A stretch of 64,000 nt of DNA from Leucocoprinus leucothites (GCA_013368445.1 JAACJO010000015.1:907311-971310); one strand, 5' to 3'. Counted from the stretch's first letter, positions 1 to 10,939 are shown. Program-made: numbers and translations. The notes: generated by a model not told the origin, from the sequence alone.

Positions 1-822
1 TCAACACGGTAGGAGTATAGGTCATTTACAAAACAAGCATGGAGTCCAGCCAATCTTCCTAACTCTCGAACATCTGGATCCGTTGACATGTGTGGTGGTA
101 AATAAATACCATATGACCAAGCGACCAAGGCAAATGCAGGCCTAGGAGTTCAATCGGTCGTGTCAGCTACGTCTCGTCGCTGCCTCTAGTCAGAATGTCG
201 GACTTACCATGCTGCGGCTTCGAGTAAACGATATTGTTGATAAGTCTCGAAGCTGTCCATAGAATCTTTTCTTTTCTTGTAATTGCCCATAGCGGCGCAA
301 TACTCCTGTATGGCAGATAGAACATTGCGTGCCAGTATGCGATCAGCCTCGTCTCCGATAGACATCAGCATCAAAGTAATGTCCTTAAGGACAACCTCGA
401 GTCGATTGGTAGGATCTGGCTCCTGGATGTCATTCAAAATCCCGAGTACACGAGTTATACAAGCCTTGGCCTGATTCGAAATGGTGCCTTGTCAACATCC
501 CAAATAGCACACTTTTGGGTAAAAAGCACACCTTTTCCCCATCTAATTTCTCGATGACATCGTCGAAAAAAAAAAAGTACTCATACCAGATGCAGGTAAT
601 CTGGAGACGGCTGTCTAAAGCCCCGGAGAACACCATTATGAACCATTCTTCAAGATCTTGGGCGAGATATCGCTTTTGGCGCTCGATAGAGTCCGAAAAG
701 AGATTTGCAATGTAATAGGACGTGATGTTTGCCTTGATCTCCTCTGCCTTGTCAGGAAGGTGAGGGATAAAACGGCAGTCATACGAGCAATCAAGTTCAA
801 CTAGAGAGTTGCTTTGAGCCAT
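1..822 (-). CDS. Class I terpene synthase (sesquiterpene cyclase type), 3' part outside window
   Basis: Likely cyclises farnesyl diphosphate to a sesquiterpene; product unknown. Three exons fit: 822-532, 470-208 and 141-1, with introns 471-531 and 142-207 (donors GTGTGC and GTAAGT). The first metal-binding motif, DDVIE, lies near residues 87-91 after an aromatic stretch. The third exon ends with the second metal-binding motif NDLYSYRV, followed in the family by E (pattern NDxxSxxxE). Between them, YQQYRLLEAAAW resembles the conserved region before helix H. DDxxE about 90 residues from the start is normal for basidiomycete sesquiterpene synthases, so the N-terminus looks complete. The reading frame is open to the window edge; roughly the last third of the protein is missing. 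Neighbouring cluster genes cannot be seen. Family call is firm, product specificity unknown. Confidence 0.82.
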
Positions 823-1776
823 TGCGCTGGAGAGGATAATTTCAGGGACCTAACTTCAAAGCACGTTTTCTTTATGCATCGAGTTCAGATTGATAGTTGT
901 TGCTCACACCCTTAACCCCGACTCGGAAAATGAATGTTCATGCGTTCAAGGTGTCAAACAAACTCGCAATTCTCTGATATTAAGTCTTCGTTCATGCTGT
1001 CGAGTGTAGCCAACCCCAGAGAGATTAGGGCCATTTCTTGGGCTGGCTTTTGGGGCGCTTTTCTGTAGACAGGGTCCAATGCTTCACTCATGACAAATGG
1101 CACACCTGCATACTTCCCGTATTGTATGGGTATCGAGGAGTTCTACGATATATGGCGTGGTTTTAGCAAAGTTCAAGTCGCTCCATTTGCGAGAGGAGCA
1201 TTACAATTCTGGCGTAACGGGATGCGGTTGAAAATATGGGCAAGTATAGGGTCCGATTGACACAGTCGTCATGGAAGTAAGTGATAGTACAAAGATAAGA
1301 ACTCCAACATTGTACCCACGTATCACTGCCCAACAAATTGAAGTGACATGGAGAATTGTGTCCTTGATATGGTGCGGGTCACTTAGACGTCGCTACTTAT
1401 GTGCAGTGGCCAATTCGTTGGCTGACCAAGTCCAAAAAAATATTAATTCCTAAAAAAATTGCAAAATATCAATGAGGCTGTCATTCGAACTCCTGACCAA
1501 GACACAAACCCGAGAATGATCCTGGGTGGAAGGAACAAGAGCACTAGGGTGACAAAAGGTTAATATATTATAAAATTATGTTATTTTCCCGTGATGACTA
1601 ATATACCAAAAACAGTAAATAAATACCATATATAGTCAGGCGCTTGTGATGCGGCCATTTCAGGCCGAGCCGAAAGAATAACTCCGTCATTTTTGACCCG
1701 ATTATTTATCCCTCTGGACAATCAATTCAGCTTGTCAAAAGAAGCACTTTAACCAGAGGAATAAAAAATCAGACTA
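823..1776. other. Intergenic, no supported gene
   Basis: Upstream region of the terpene synthase. Only short, unconvincing ORFs are present. It is AT-rich toward 1440-1640, with runs of A and T. Nothing recognisable as a promoter element was found. Confidence 0.5.
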
Positions 1777-2652
1777 CAGTCGAAGCTCTTATAACTGATA
1801 GCTGTCAAAACCGATAATCTGTCGTATCTGATAGTTGGAGGCCTTGACCAATTTGGTTTGCGGGGATTTGGACCCCATAACCGATATTCTTCAATATCTG
1901 ATAACTGATAGGTGTTTCATGGTACCATAACCGATAGCGCCTGCGGGGCGCCCATACCCTACCTAGTTTCTATGCACCGGGGTCACCCTTTAATTACAGT
2001 TTTTGTATTAACTAGTGCTGGCAATGAAAAAAAAAATCTGAGTGTCCATTAGTCTACCTCACATTTTCACTGTACAGTCGGCCCTTACATTAATGGCGGC
2101 CATTTCTATTGAAGTCCTGGAGAAACAAGTTCAACTGTGAAGGGAAGCCCTCGAGACCACCTTGGCCAAAATGCAGCCAATTTCAGTGACTGAATGTCTG
2201 TAGATGCACTCTTGAACCCAGAAGATGAAGATTTTATTGCTGAACAGGTCAGAGTTAGCTGCCGCTGGAGGGGAGCCTCCTGGTGCGGATGTCAGACGGT
2301 GTGAGTCAGAGGATGTTCCAACCCCTCATGATTATCTTCATGCTCAGACAGCTATTCAACAATACCTGGCTCACTCCGAGCACTCAAAGCTCAGCCAGCA
2401 GCTTGATAATGCTTTAAGGGCCTATACTCATGAAGTCCGCCTCACTCAGACTATATTTCTCTCAAGGTCACTTCTCTTGCTAACTATTTCTCTTCGAAGA
2501 CTTGACTTCGCTGCCTTTGGCGCCCATATATTGTTTCAAAAATAAAATAAAATAAAATATCTATTTTCCTGCATTTTTCAAACCTGATAAGCTGTCATAA
2601 CTGATAATGCCAGGGGGTGACGGAAGCCTATCGGTTAAGAGAGATTCGACTG
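1777..2652 (+). mobile_element. Internally deleted pogo/Fot1-like (Tc1/mariner superfamily) transposon
   Basis: The ends form terminal inverted repeats. The left end reads CAGTCGAAGCTCTTATAACT; the reverse complement of the right end reads CAGTCGAATCTCTCTTAACC, and similarity continues into GATAG. Each end is flanked directly by the dinucleotide TA (1775-1776 and 2653-2654), the target-site duplication expected for this superfamily. Several AACCGATA sub-repeats lie inside the left end. At 876 bp it is too short for an intact transposase, but a decayed transposase C-terminus remains at 2180-2545. It is most likely a non-autonomous derivative. Confidence 0.75.
2180..2545 (+). pseudogene. Remnant of pogo-like transposase C-terminus
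   Basis: Reading across a stop and a frame change gives a stretch like LNPEDEDFIAEQV, typical of the acidic tail after the DDE domain of pogo-type transposases. Downstream comes an alpha-helical stretch with AQTAIQQYLAHSEHSKL and further basic residues, matching the usual end of these proteins (AL.A..TLQ.Y...). The catalytic DDE domain and the DNA-binding CENP-B domain are absent. It lies wholly between the terminal inverted repeats at 1777 and 2652. Assignment rests on pattern similarity from memory. Confidence 0.5.
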
Positions 2653-3430
2653 TAAATCCTGCACCGCTTTTTCAGTTGCACAAAAGTAGCGGTGTTTAGG
2701 TGACCCGCACCATCGCAGAACCGAGTTCTCAATTAATTATCCCACATCCACTAGAACTGCGAAGAATTTATCGCCAGATGGGTCCTAGACCCTGAAAGCG
2801 GTGGGTAATTATTCTCTAAACGGATTTAGAAACAAACCATTCCAATGTCCCTCCACCTTCTACTAGTAAAACGGTGGGTAAGTCAGGTGTCGCCTATACC
2901 AGCACTTTATATAATCAGCTTAGTAAGCCTCCAAATTCGTGAATTTGAAAATCTCAAGTGTCAGTCGTTCGGAAATGAGGTTTTGTGAAGGCAGTCATCA
3001 GGTATTTGACTTGAAATACTCCCAGGCCGCACTCGATGCTTCTGGAGCCCTTTCAGAAGTGATTGACACAGAAAACTATGACTCATAGTTTCTTTGTTTG
3101 AACTTTGTTGATATTTGGTATGCCCGTGGCACTGCCACTCCAGTGCCTCATATGTAAAAGTGAACATGAATCGTGTCACCGGTGGAGGGGACCATTTCGA
3201 CATTTGAATTCAATAACGTTGATTTCTCCCCACACAACACGTGTTGCGCTACTTTGATAAGAAAACAACCTTCTAGGTGCATTCTGCATGTCCTCTTTGC
3301 CCTCGTTTAATGGTCTAGAAGTCGATTTGATCCAGGTGTGATAATTTGCAGAAGCCACGAGGTTCTTTTATTATGAAATCCTTTGACATAAATTTCGAGA
3401 TGGTTTCGGACAAGCCGAGTTCATGGTTTG
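2653..3430. other. Intergenic, no supported gene
   Basis: Sequence between the transposon and the core promoter of the small secreted protein gene. ORFs on the minus strand (2961-3358) have no recognisable domain or splice structure. Confidence 0.45.
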
Positions 3431-3438
3431 TATAAAAG
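3431..3438 (+). promoter_or_regulatory. TATA box of the small secreted protein gene
   Basis: TATAAAAG lies about 230 bp before the ATG at 3665. A likely intron in the 5' leader (donor GTCAGT near 3495, acceptor CTACAG near 3564) would bring the transcription start close to the expected 30 bp downstream of this box. Confidence 0.55.
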
Positions 3439-3664
3439 GCGTGCTGTAGGAGTAGGAGCTCAGAAAATTCGACGATTTTCTTTTCTCTACACACAGGTCA
3501 GTCTTTTACTTTGTATATAACGTGGAGTTGTTCGCTCATCAACATCTAGACTGCTATCTACAGGTTGAGTCACCTATAATTAGCGCCAACTCTTTATATC
3601 CGAAGTAAGCGAGTTATCTATCCGTTCAAAAATAACCGTGTCACTTACTTCCATGATCCAGAAT

Positions 3665-3928
3665 ATGAAATTCACCAACACCGTCGTTGCCGCCCTTTTC
3701 ACTCTGGTCATCGGTGCTAGTGCTCAAACAAACCGATGTGAAGGCGAAGGCTTGGAAGGTTTCTGTGTGGGCCATCAGTGCCCCAAAGGTTGGCATGTGC
3801 CTGCGCAGGTGACCAAGAAATGTGAGACGCCGAATACTATTTGTTGTGTCCTCCCGCCACTCCCAGGACAAGGTGGCAATGGCAATGGCGGTGGTAATGG
3901 TGGTGGTCACCACGGTGGATATTATTAG
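3665..3928 (+). CDS. Small secreted cysteine-rich protein with Gly/Asn/His tail
   Basis: About 87 residues. The start at 3665 gives a clean signal peptide (MKFTNTVVAALFTLVIGASA, then Q); an in-frame ATG at 3653 is an alternative. The mature part holds six cysteines spaced C-x8-C-x4-C-x13-C-x6-CC, suggesting three disulfides, followed by a tail of Gly, Asn and His ending HHGGYY. The family is not recognised. It has its own TATA promoter and probably a leader intron, features of a regulated, well-expressed gene. Such proteins in agaricomycetes can be effectors, wall components or fruiting-body proteins; nothing here decides between them. The antisense strand also has a long ORF (3641-4066), which is a shadow of the codon bias. 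Confidence 0.7.
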   Translation: MKFTNTVVAALFTLVIGASAQTNRCEGEGLEGFCVGHQCPKGWHVPAQVTKKCETPNTICCVLPPLPGQGGNGNGGGNGGGHHGGYY

Positions 3929-4117
3929 TTGTGTTGGTGTGGGTGTAGGAGTAGTCGTGGTTCGCTCTGTAATGCAGAAGTATACAAATGTTTTATTTCT
4001 TCTTGGACTAATGGTGCTTGCTTGGGCAGCAAAAGTGGGCGGGAATGTGAAATCCGAGTTGTGCAATATTCGATTGTAGTGTTGACATCACAATAGTCGT
4101 ATTATACATCGCCTTAA

Positions 4118-5371
4118 TCAAATACGATACACCCTCTTGGCGTTCTCTCTCGCCGTCGTCATAACCCTCTCCGCGGTCCACTCTTCTTGATTAGCAACGT
4201 TAGCCACAAACTCTGCAACCCAAGGAATCATAGCCGAATGACAGATTGGCAATTTTCTACTTTTAAGAGATTCACCGTCGAGGGTAGAAGGGAGTGAGGA
4301 GTAGAGATTAGCGGGGATCATATATGGGGCGTCTGTTTCTAGTAGGATTCGGAGCTGGGAAGAGGAAGAGATGAGGTTTTGAACAACTTGGGATGTGGAG
4401 AGGTTTGATGCGTAGGTTATTACGCCTGTCAAGGTGTGAGTAAGTGAGAAAGGGAGGGGGAGGGAGGACGGACCGGTGATGCCGATGTAGAGATTGGGAA
4501 AGTGTGCGAGGAGGTTGGATGCAAAGCCAGGCGAGTCTGTGAAGCAGTGTATGTGGATCTAGAAAGCGAATGAGCTAGAGGATGGAATAGTGTTGCGTTA
4601 CGCACTGGATGATCTTTAGGGACCTCTTCTTTCAAGATGGCCTCTGTGTCGTCGTCCGCTTCTCTGGTGTGTATAGTCAAAGGTTTACCGAGACGGATGG
4701 CATGCTTGAGTTGACGACGGAATACAGAACGTTGGACGTCGCGTGGAGAGAGGTCGTAGTGGTAGTCGAGGCCCATCTCGCCCCAGCCAACGCAGCGTGG
4801 ATGGGACATGGCTTCTATGCTGTGGAGAGAGATCAGCGCGTGTTGATTGAGGAGGGAAGGAGGCGGACATCTCGGCTTCGACTTCATCGGTGTAGTGTTT
4901 TGCTTCGTGGCTGGACGAGACATTAGATTATGAAGTGGTGGGTTTTAAAAACTCACGGATGGACGCCTAATTGTGTATGAGCGCTTGCTATTTGAATGAC
5001 AGGGACCACGTACCCATTACGAACCAGTACTCGATTCCATCCCATTTACTCTTTCGATCTTCAGCGTTAATAGCAGAATCGGCAAACTCGCGCCATAGCT
5101 TGCGCACAGGTGCCTCACACCAGACATCGATGATCGATTCGACATTTCGACCTGCGTAAAAGCCACGCAGAAAATCAAAGACAGTCTCGTGCTTGGCTTG
5201 TTTGTAACGCTGGCGGTAAGACTCGAACGTGGAAGCGAGATGAGTATGGGTATCGACGATGGGAGTGGTAGACGGCGGTGTAGGCAAGAGGAGCCAGTTC
5301 TCGGAGGGGGTATTTGATTTTTTCTTGCCCATGGCGCGTGCAGATGCGTGAAAGGCTCGTGTGAGGGACAT
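4118..5371 (-). CDS. TatD-family metal-dependent DNase
   Basis: Six exons fit: 5371-5014, 4966-4957 (only 10 nt), 4910-4869, 4819-4606, 4558-4474 and 4425-4118. The product carries the TatD metal-site motifs in order: VDTHTHL, VHPHEAK, GEMGLDYHY, IHTREA, IHIHCFTD and LLETDAPYM. These belong to the amidohydrolase-fold nuclease family acting on DNA in repair and apoptosis-like degradation. The N-terminus (MSLTRAFHASARAM, then KKK) is basic and hydroxylated and could be a mitochondrial presequence. The third intron starts GTCCGC, a weak donor, so that junction is less sure. The gene is divergent from the F-box gene with only 64 bp between start codons. Confidence 0.85.
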
Positions 5372-5435
5372 GTGGAGTAAGCGTGGGAAGGGTATATAAT
5401 ATTAAGTGGTGTGGTTTGTAGCAAAGGAGGGTTTA
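5372..5435. promoter_or_regulatory. Short bidirectional promoter between TatD and F-box genes
   Basis: Start codons of the two divergent genes (5371 minus, 5436 plus) are 64 bp apart. The only obvious element is an AT-rich TATATAATATTAA stretch near 5392-5405. Transcription starts must lie inside or very close to the coding ends. Confidence 0.5.
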
Positions 5436-7466
5436 ATGGAAGAGGTGGTGTTCCTGACTGCGACGGTGCAGCGACTCGACTCTGAGATCGCAAGACTAAA
5501 TTCTGCCCGTGCTGCTCTCCTCAGAAGACTCAATGCCATCCGTCCCATCTCTCGCGCTCTTCCTCCAGAAACTCTTGCTCTCATCTTTGCTGCGGCTGCC
5601 CAACCACCTTCTTCCTCTTCCTCTACCACGAAATCACCCACTTCTAGGGCATCTCCACTCCTTATCGGCTCTGTGTGCTCTCATTGGCGCCAGATAGCAT
5701 GGTCTACACCCATCTTGTGGACGTTTACGGATCCTGTTCCCATTCATCGCAACGCTCAACCCTCTGATGCACATTTGCTCAGACTCTACTTTGCCAATGC
5801 CCGTGCACTTCCTATCCATGTCCAGATCAAACTCGACAGACTATCTTCTTCACCCTCTGCCTCTTCAGAAGAAATCCTTCGGGCCGTCTTTATCGAAAAC
5901 TCGCACAACATCGCTTCCCTCGTTTGCACATCCAAATCTTCCCTCCGCCAACGATGGGCCATGCTCGCTCCGAAACTCACACATGCTCAGTTTCCGCAGC
6001 TGAGAAAAGTGGAGATTAGCTTGCGAGGGGCGCCCCTGTCGAGATACGACGAGGCGATGTTTGTCAATGCGCCGGTGTTGACGAGGATATCGTTTATGGG
6101 GTATCATCTACCTCATGAGACGCTACGGCTTTGGGAACAAATGACGGTGTTAGAGTTGAGTGCGCTTCCTGCGAGTCAGTGTTTAGAGACACTGGTCAAG
6201 TGCACACGACTCCAAGAGTTTCGATGTACCTCTCCTCGTCCGCCGCATCGATCTGTAGACGTCGTGATGCACAACCCATCTACTCAAGTCGTCGAGCTAG
6301 AGCATTTGACGAAATTTGAGTGGGTGGGTTCGTTGGCGGACTGGGATGTGTTTTTGTATACCTATGTTCGTTTACCGAATTTGCGGCATTTGGTGCTGGG
6401 GCTTTCGCATCCCTTGTCACGGCCGCTTACCGATACCCCTCTTCTTCCATTACAGCCACCCGTACCCCAACCGCCACCACCAAATGCTGTTGCTGTTGTT
6501 GTTCCCCCTGCCGCTGCTCCACCTGCTCCAGCAGCAGCAGCCCCTGCCCCTGTTCCTGTTGTCCCTGCCGCCGCTGCCAACCCTCCCGATCCAGTACCAC
6601 CTCCACTACCACCCACAACCGACCCATCCCTTTGGAAATCCTTTCTCCTTCACACAAAATCCCTCCACACACTCGAACTCTCTGTATTCCACTCTGCCGA
6701 CGAATGGCTAGATGTATTCGACATCGTTGGCTCTACACTTCATACTCTCAAATTTACCGCGTTTAGAGATGCGGAGGAGACAGTGAGAGTGTTGAGAGGG
6801 CTGTTGTTTACGTATGACGTGCTTCCCGCTGGTGAGGTGAGAGGGAGGGAGGAAGGAGAGGAGAGGAGGAATTGTTTACCGGCTTTGAAGACGTTGCATG
6901 TCGCGTTGGATTTACATCCGGAGAGAGCGAGGGTGGTGTTGGATGTGCTGTGCTCGAGACGTATACGACCACTTGCTGCTGTTCCTCCTCCTATACAGGT
7001 GGTGGATTCGGATACGGTGACGTTGGCGAGTACGATTTCATCGGTGTCGACTGTGTCAAACTCTTCCTCTTCGGCGGGGAGTAGTGTATCGGGAGGAGAG
7101 GTCGATCCGAATGATTGGTTGGCTGATCCGAGGGTTGATGATGAGATTTGGGCGGATCGTGTGAAGGATGGTGATGATCCATCACGTTCACTTGAATGTG
7201 GCACACCCACCACCTCGACATCGACATCATCACCCACTTGTACCTATACCACCACCTCGACGTCAACAATATCACTACCCAATAACGACAACCCCACGAC
7301 AAAATCAAACGCGCGTAGTAGTAGTAGTATGAGAACGCGACTCGAACATGCTACTATCAAATGCTGGCCATTTGGTTTCGAGTTTGGAGAGAGGGAGAGG
7401 AGTGTGTGCGAGTTGTTGCGAAGGAGTGGGATGGTGTTGGAAGTGTTGGGTGGGGCTGGTGAGTGA
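5436..7466 (+). CDS. F-box domain protein, agaricomycete expanded family
   Basis: Single-exon gene of 676 aa from the first ATG at 5436. It opens with a coiled segment (QRLDSEIARLNSARAALLRR) and then the F-box-like consensus IRPISRALPPETLALIF, an arrangement typical of hundreds of agaricomycete F-box proteins that recruit substrates to SCF ubiquitin ligases. The middle shows irregular leucine-rich stretches. Around residues 350-395 there is a long Pro/Ala-rich insert encoded by repeats of CCT/GCT-type codons. Substrate is unknown. The 3' third and the following flank exist as a decayed second copy at 12955-14790. Confidence 0.75.
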   Translation: MEEVVFLTATVQRLDSEIARLNSARAALLRRLNAIRPISRALPPETLALIFAAAAQPPSSSSSTTKSPTSRASPLLIGSVCSHWRQIAWSTPILWTFTDPVPIHRNAQPSDAHLLRLYFANARALPIHVQIKLDRLSSSPSASSEEILRAVFIENSHNIASLVCTSKSSLRQRWAMLAPKLTHAQFPQLRKVEISLRGAPLSRYDEAMFVNAPVLTRISFMGYHLPHETLRLWEQMTVLELSALPASQCLETLVKCTRLQEFRCTSPRPPHRSVDVVMHNPSTQVVELEHLTKFEWVGSLADWDVFLYTYVRLPNLRHLVLGLSHPLSRPLTDTPLLPLQPPVPQPPPPNAVAVVVPPAAAPPAPAAAAPAPVPVVPAAAANPPDPVPPPLPPTTDPSLWKSFLLHTKSLHTLELSVFHSADEWLDVFDIVGSTLHTLKFTAFRDAEETVRVLRGLLFTYDVLPAGEVRGREEGEERRNCLPALKTLHVALDLHPERARVVLDVLCSRRIRPLAAVPPPIQVVDSDTVTLASTISSVSTVSNSSSSAGSSVSGGEVDPNDWLADPRVDDEIWADRVKDGDDPSRSLECGTPTTSTSTSSPTCTYTTTSTSTISLPNNDNPTTKSNARSSSSMRTRLEHATIKCWPFGFEFGERERSVCELLRRSGMVLEVLGGAGE

Positions 7467-8665
7467 GTGGGTGAGTGGGTGTGGATTTTGATTTTTTTTT
7501 TATGTTGAGTGGAGAGGGTGTAATATGTTGTACTTAGTTGCGTTGTATGTTGGGAGGTTGTAAAGTGTATGTAACTATGTTGGTTATGGGTATGCGGTAG
7601 GATAATTCTAGAATCCCCTTTGATGAAGGCATTTGATATGACTTGTGGATTTGAAAAGAAAATCTTATGCTGTATGGTAGTCCACTATTTTGTGTAATAT
7701 AACACCACCAAAGTCGAGGCGCTCGGTTCTCGTGAAATCTACAAACGTGCGGGAGTCTGAGCTATTCAAGTCGTTCGGGTTGGGTTTGTAGTAGGTGAGG
7801 AGCGAGTTGAATGGGTGGTACTGGAGGAATGGATAAAGTGATGGGTACAAGTAAAGGATTGCACTGTAGAATTCTAGCGTCTCAGAGACTAGGATCGGCG
7901 CATTTCTTGTTTCTGAGTTATAATAGCCGTTTGTTCGCATGCACCGCTTGCTGTGTGGCAGGATTGAAAGGAACTGATATGCTATTGAGCGAAAGGCTGT
8001 TACCTAGTACGCTACTCGACGTGTCTTTAGGGAAAATGATATATAACCCAGGGTCTACTGGCATTGACCCCTATCATCTTATTCTTGTAACCATCTAGTT
8101 TCATTAATTCACTCTGATCTCTTACTTGGGATCATATCTACAAATAAGTTGGCCCTCCCAAGGCGGCACTAATCACCCCAGTTTGGCACCTTGGGCCACC
8201 TGGTGCGGATGTAAAAATATGTCATTTTTGTTTGCTCTGGGCCTATTGGGAGTGTCAGGTAAAGATTTGTGCGCCAACCTTGCTTGGGCGAGAGATCTGG
8301 TCTTACCCACCTGCACCGCTGATTTGATACTATGCAGCATGACTATATTATTAGGGGGCGCTCAAAACCATGGTGAATTTCCTCGGCGACCGTGCACGTG
8401 TGACACTGGAGAGTCCTCAAGGAAATCAAATTCCATCGACGTGCCGCACACCTAACTGCTCTGTATGCCACCAGAGTTCTTCCGGAAGGGTACGGTGTTA
8501 TTTTTTCGTACATCGTTAGACGTCGAGCATGAAGAAACATTGAAAGGATCGTTCGTCTGACCTAATCCCATGACCGCAGTCTGACAGGAGCACCACCTTG
8601 CGATATCGACGCTTGGCGTTGAGAAGCGTAAGAGCTGAGCGTCGATTTCTGTTTAGTGGACCAGG
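6890..8665 (+). repeat. Segmental duplication, copy A (F-box 3' end plus downstream flank)
   Basis: Collinear similarity to 12955-14790 runs through the last third of the F-box coding sequence and about 1.2 kb of downstream DNA. Shared landmarks include the string around 7090-7135 encoding DPNDWLADPR, the segment near 7515 (AATATGTTGTAC), the segment near 7990 (GAGCGAAA), and CCTAATCCCATGACCGCAGT near 8562. No gene is supported in 7467-8665 itself. Confidence 0.75.
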
Positions 8666-9351
8666 AATTGCCAAGGAACGAAGCAAGTGCGATTTCTCGT
8701 ACCAGGGCAGAACGATATAGCCGGAAGTCGGGAGAAATAATGGAGAAATGGTACAGTATGGTCTGGTGTTGGGAGAAGTAATGGGGACGTTGGAACAATG
8801 CCGACAGATTTCCGAGCTCTGTGTAGATGCCTGCAATCTAGCTATATCCAGTAAAATTTCGGTCTTTTATCCCTTCATTTCTGTTCCTATACATCGTGGG
8901 TTTTGGCTGTTCTTTTCTTGTTTTCATGCATATGACCGCGAATGACCTAAGTATGTCCCGAACTGGGTTCAAGGAGAAAAGGCGGAAACATCACCGGTAC
9001 TATTTTGTGGTGTCACGGAAAAGTTCTGAGTCACTCCTTAAACGTCATGTGCTCATACCACAACTACCAGCGCGGAAATATGATTGGTCTTTGCTTCTTT
9101 GTCGTGCGGGCCAAATTCCGAAGCAAATAAGCAAACAAACTAACAAACCCTACACTCTACCATGGATAAATTATTAGGCATAACGATTTAGCCAAAGCGA
9201 CCCGAAGCGACCGACCTGCAATTCATAACTGTACTCTGGTGATCTTCCTCGTTGACATTGAGCAGCTGTACTTCTCCTATGGCCCCAACATCGAACCTCC
9301 GTTACTCATTCACCATTTCCCGCCATTTCTCCAGCCAGCGTCCCTTGCAAG
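8666..9351. other. Intergenic, no supported gene
   Basis: Upstream region of the GH62 gene. Short ORFs on both strands have no domain. The GH62 core promoter lies at its right end. Confidence 0.45.
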
Positions 9352-9358
9352 TATAAAG
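9352..9358 (+). promoter_or_regulatory. TATA box of the GH62 gene
   Basis: TATAAAG sits 58 bp before the start codon at 9410, a normal distance for a TATA-driven secreted-enzyme gene. Confidence 0.6.
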
Positions 9359-9409
9359 GCGCATGATAGACGAAGAAAATGTTCCTCACCACCACAGGTA
9401 TCTCCCATA

Positions 9410-10725
9410 ATGCTTCACGCTCTTATAGTTCTTTCGATGACAATCTCGGTCGCTTTGGCCGGTGTACCCCTCTGGGGACAGTGCGGCGGCGTACGTATTG
9501 AATCATCGCTCATCGCACGCTCTTTGCTGACTTTCGGAATATAGCAAGGCTACACGTATGATTGATTTATTTGCACAATGGCCACAGAGCTGATTAACCG
9601 TTCTTTTAGTGGCCTAACAGCATGTGACGAGGGTGTATGTACGGCCTCAAACCGTGAGTGACAGCTAATGTTGGAGTTGTAGTAGTCATTGCTAAATCGT
9701 ATCCAGAATGGTACTCCCAATGCATTCCGGGCTCAGCTGGGTCGACGTCGACGGCTGCTACGACCGCCGTTCCTAGCAGTAGCGCAAACCTCCCCACCAG
9801 CTACAAATGGAGCTCGAGCGGCCCACTCATTGGCCCTAAGTCAGATGGCCGAAACATCGCTGCACTCAAGGATCCCTCCATCGTATACTATAACGGCAAA
9901 TACCACGTCTTCGCAAGCACCGCGACCGCCGCAGGCTACAACATGGTCTACCTGAGCTTCACTGACTTCAATCAGGCAGGATCAGCGACCTATTATTACC
10001 TCGACCAGACCCCGATCGGTTCAGGCTACCGTGCTGCCCCCCAGGTGTTCTTCATGGCTCCGCAGAACAAGTGGTACCTTATCTACCAGAATGGTAATGC
10101 GGCATACTCGACCAACTCCGACATCAGCAACCCGGCGGGTTGGTCGGCGCCTAAGAACTTCTACAGTGCTATGCCCAACACTATTAAGAACAACATCGGT
10201 AGCGGCTTCTGGGTCGACATGTGGGTCATTTGCGACTCATCCAACTGCCACCTCTTCTCCTCCGACGATAACGGTCACCTCTACCGCTCGCAGACGTCAG
10301 TCGGTAACTTCCCCAACGGCATGAGCGAACCGGTCATTGCGCTCCAGGACGCCAAGAACAACCTCTTTGAGGCGTCCAACGTCTACAAAGTTGGCGATAC
10401 CTATCTCCTCGTCGTCGAGTGCATCGGTAGCGATGGTCGCAGATACTTCCGCTCCTGGAGCTCGAACAGCTTGAGCGGCTCATGGAGTCAGCTCGCTGCA
10501 TCGCAGTCCAACCCATTTGCGGGTGCCAGCAATGTTGCATTCAGCGGTACCGCCTGGACAAAGGATATCAGCCATGGTGAGCTGGTCCGCACGAACGTTG
10601 ATCAGACCATGTCCGTCAGCACGTGTGGTATGCGCTACCTTTACCAAGGTATCAACCCCAGCGCTGGCGGTGACTACAATTCACTCCCTTGGAGGCTCGC
10701 CCTCCTTACCCAAACCAGTTGCTAA
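9410..10725 (+). CDS. Secreted alpha-L-arabinofuranosidase, CBM1-GH62
   Basis: Removes arabinose side chains from arabinoxylan outside the cell. Exons 9410-9490, 9545-9555 (11 nt), 9610-9653 and 9707-10725 give 384 aa in frame. Order: signal peptide (about 1-18), CBM1 cellulose-binding module built from the first four exons (WGQCGG, QGYTGLTAC, ASNQWYSQC), Ser/Thr linker, and GH62 domain. GH62 landmarks: LKDPSIVYYNGKYHVFAST with the catalytic-base Asp, GFWVDMWVICD with the second Asp, and NLFEASNVYKV with the acid Glu. The catalytic domain is single-exon while the CBM1 is split by three introns, suggesting module joining. Start chosen for its signal peptide and TATA distance. Confidence 0.93.
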
Positions 10726-10939
10726 TCCGTAATTCGGACAAATGTCGGTTTGGAATGCAAGGTTTCTTACGCATTCTGCTATTTTGTATCGTATCGAATT
10801 GAAGTAGCGATATTTGTTATGAATGACTTGTACCGGGCTTGAAAAATATGCAACAAATGTTCTTTTGACACCTTATGGAGGATAGATCACGAGTCCCAAA
10901 TTCAGTAAATCACCGGCAATGAAAGCACGCACCTAGTCC

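Noticed and set aside
3641..4066. Long minus-strand ORF opposite the small secreted protein
   Set aside because: It overlaps a gene with a signal peptide, cysteine pattern and promoter; its translation is Thr-rich low complexity produced by the Gly/His codons on the other strand.
7665..8836. Short ORFs on both strands downstream of the F-box gene
   Set aside because: None is preserved in the duplicated flank at 13600-14790, although the DNA itself is similar, so they are not under coding constraint.
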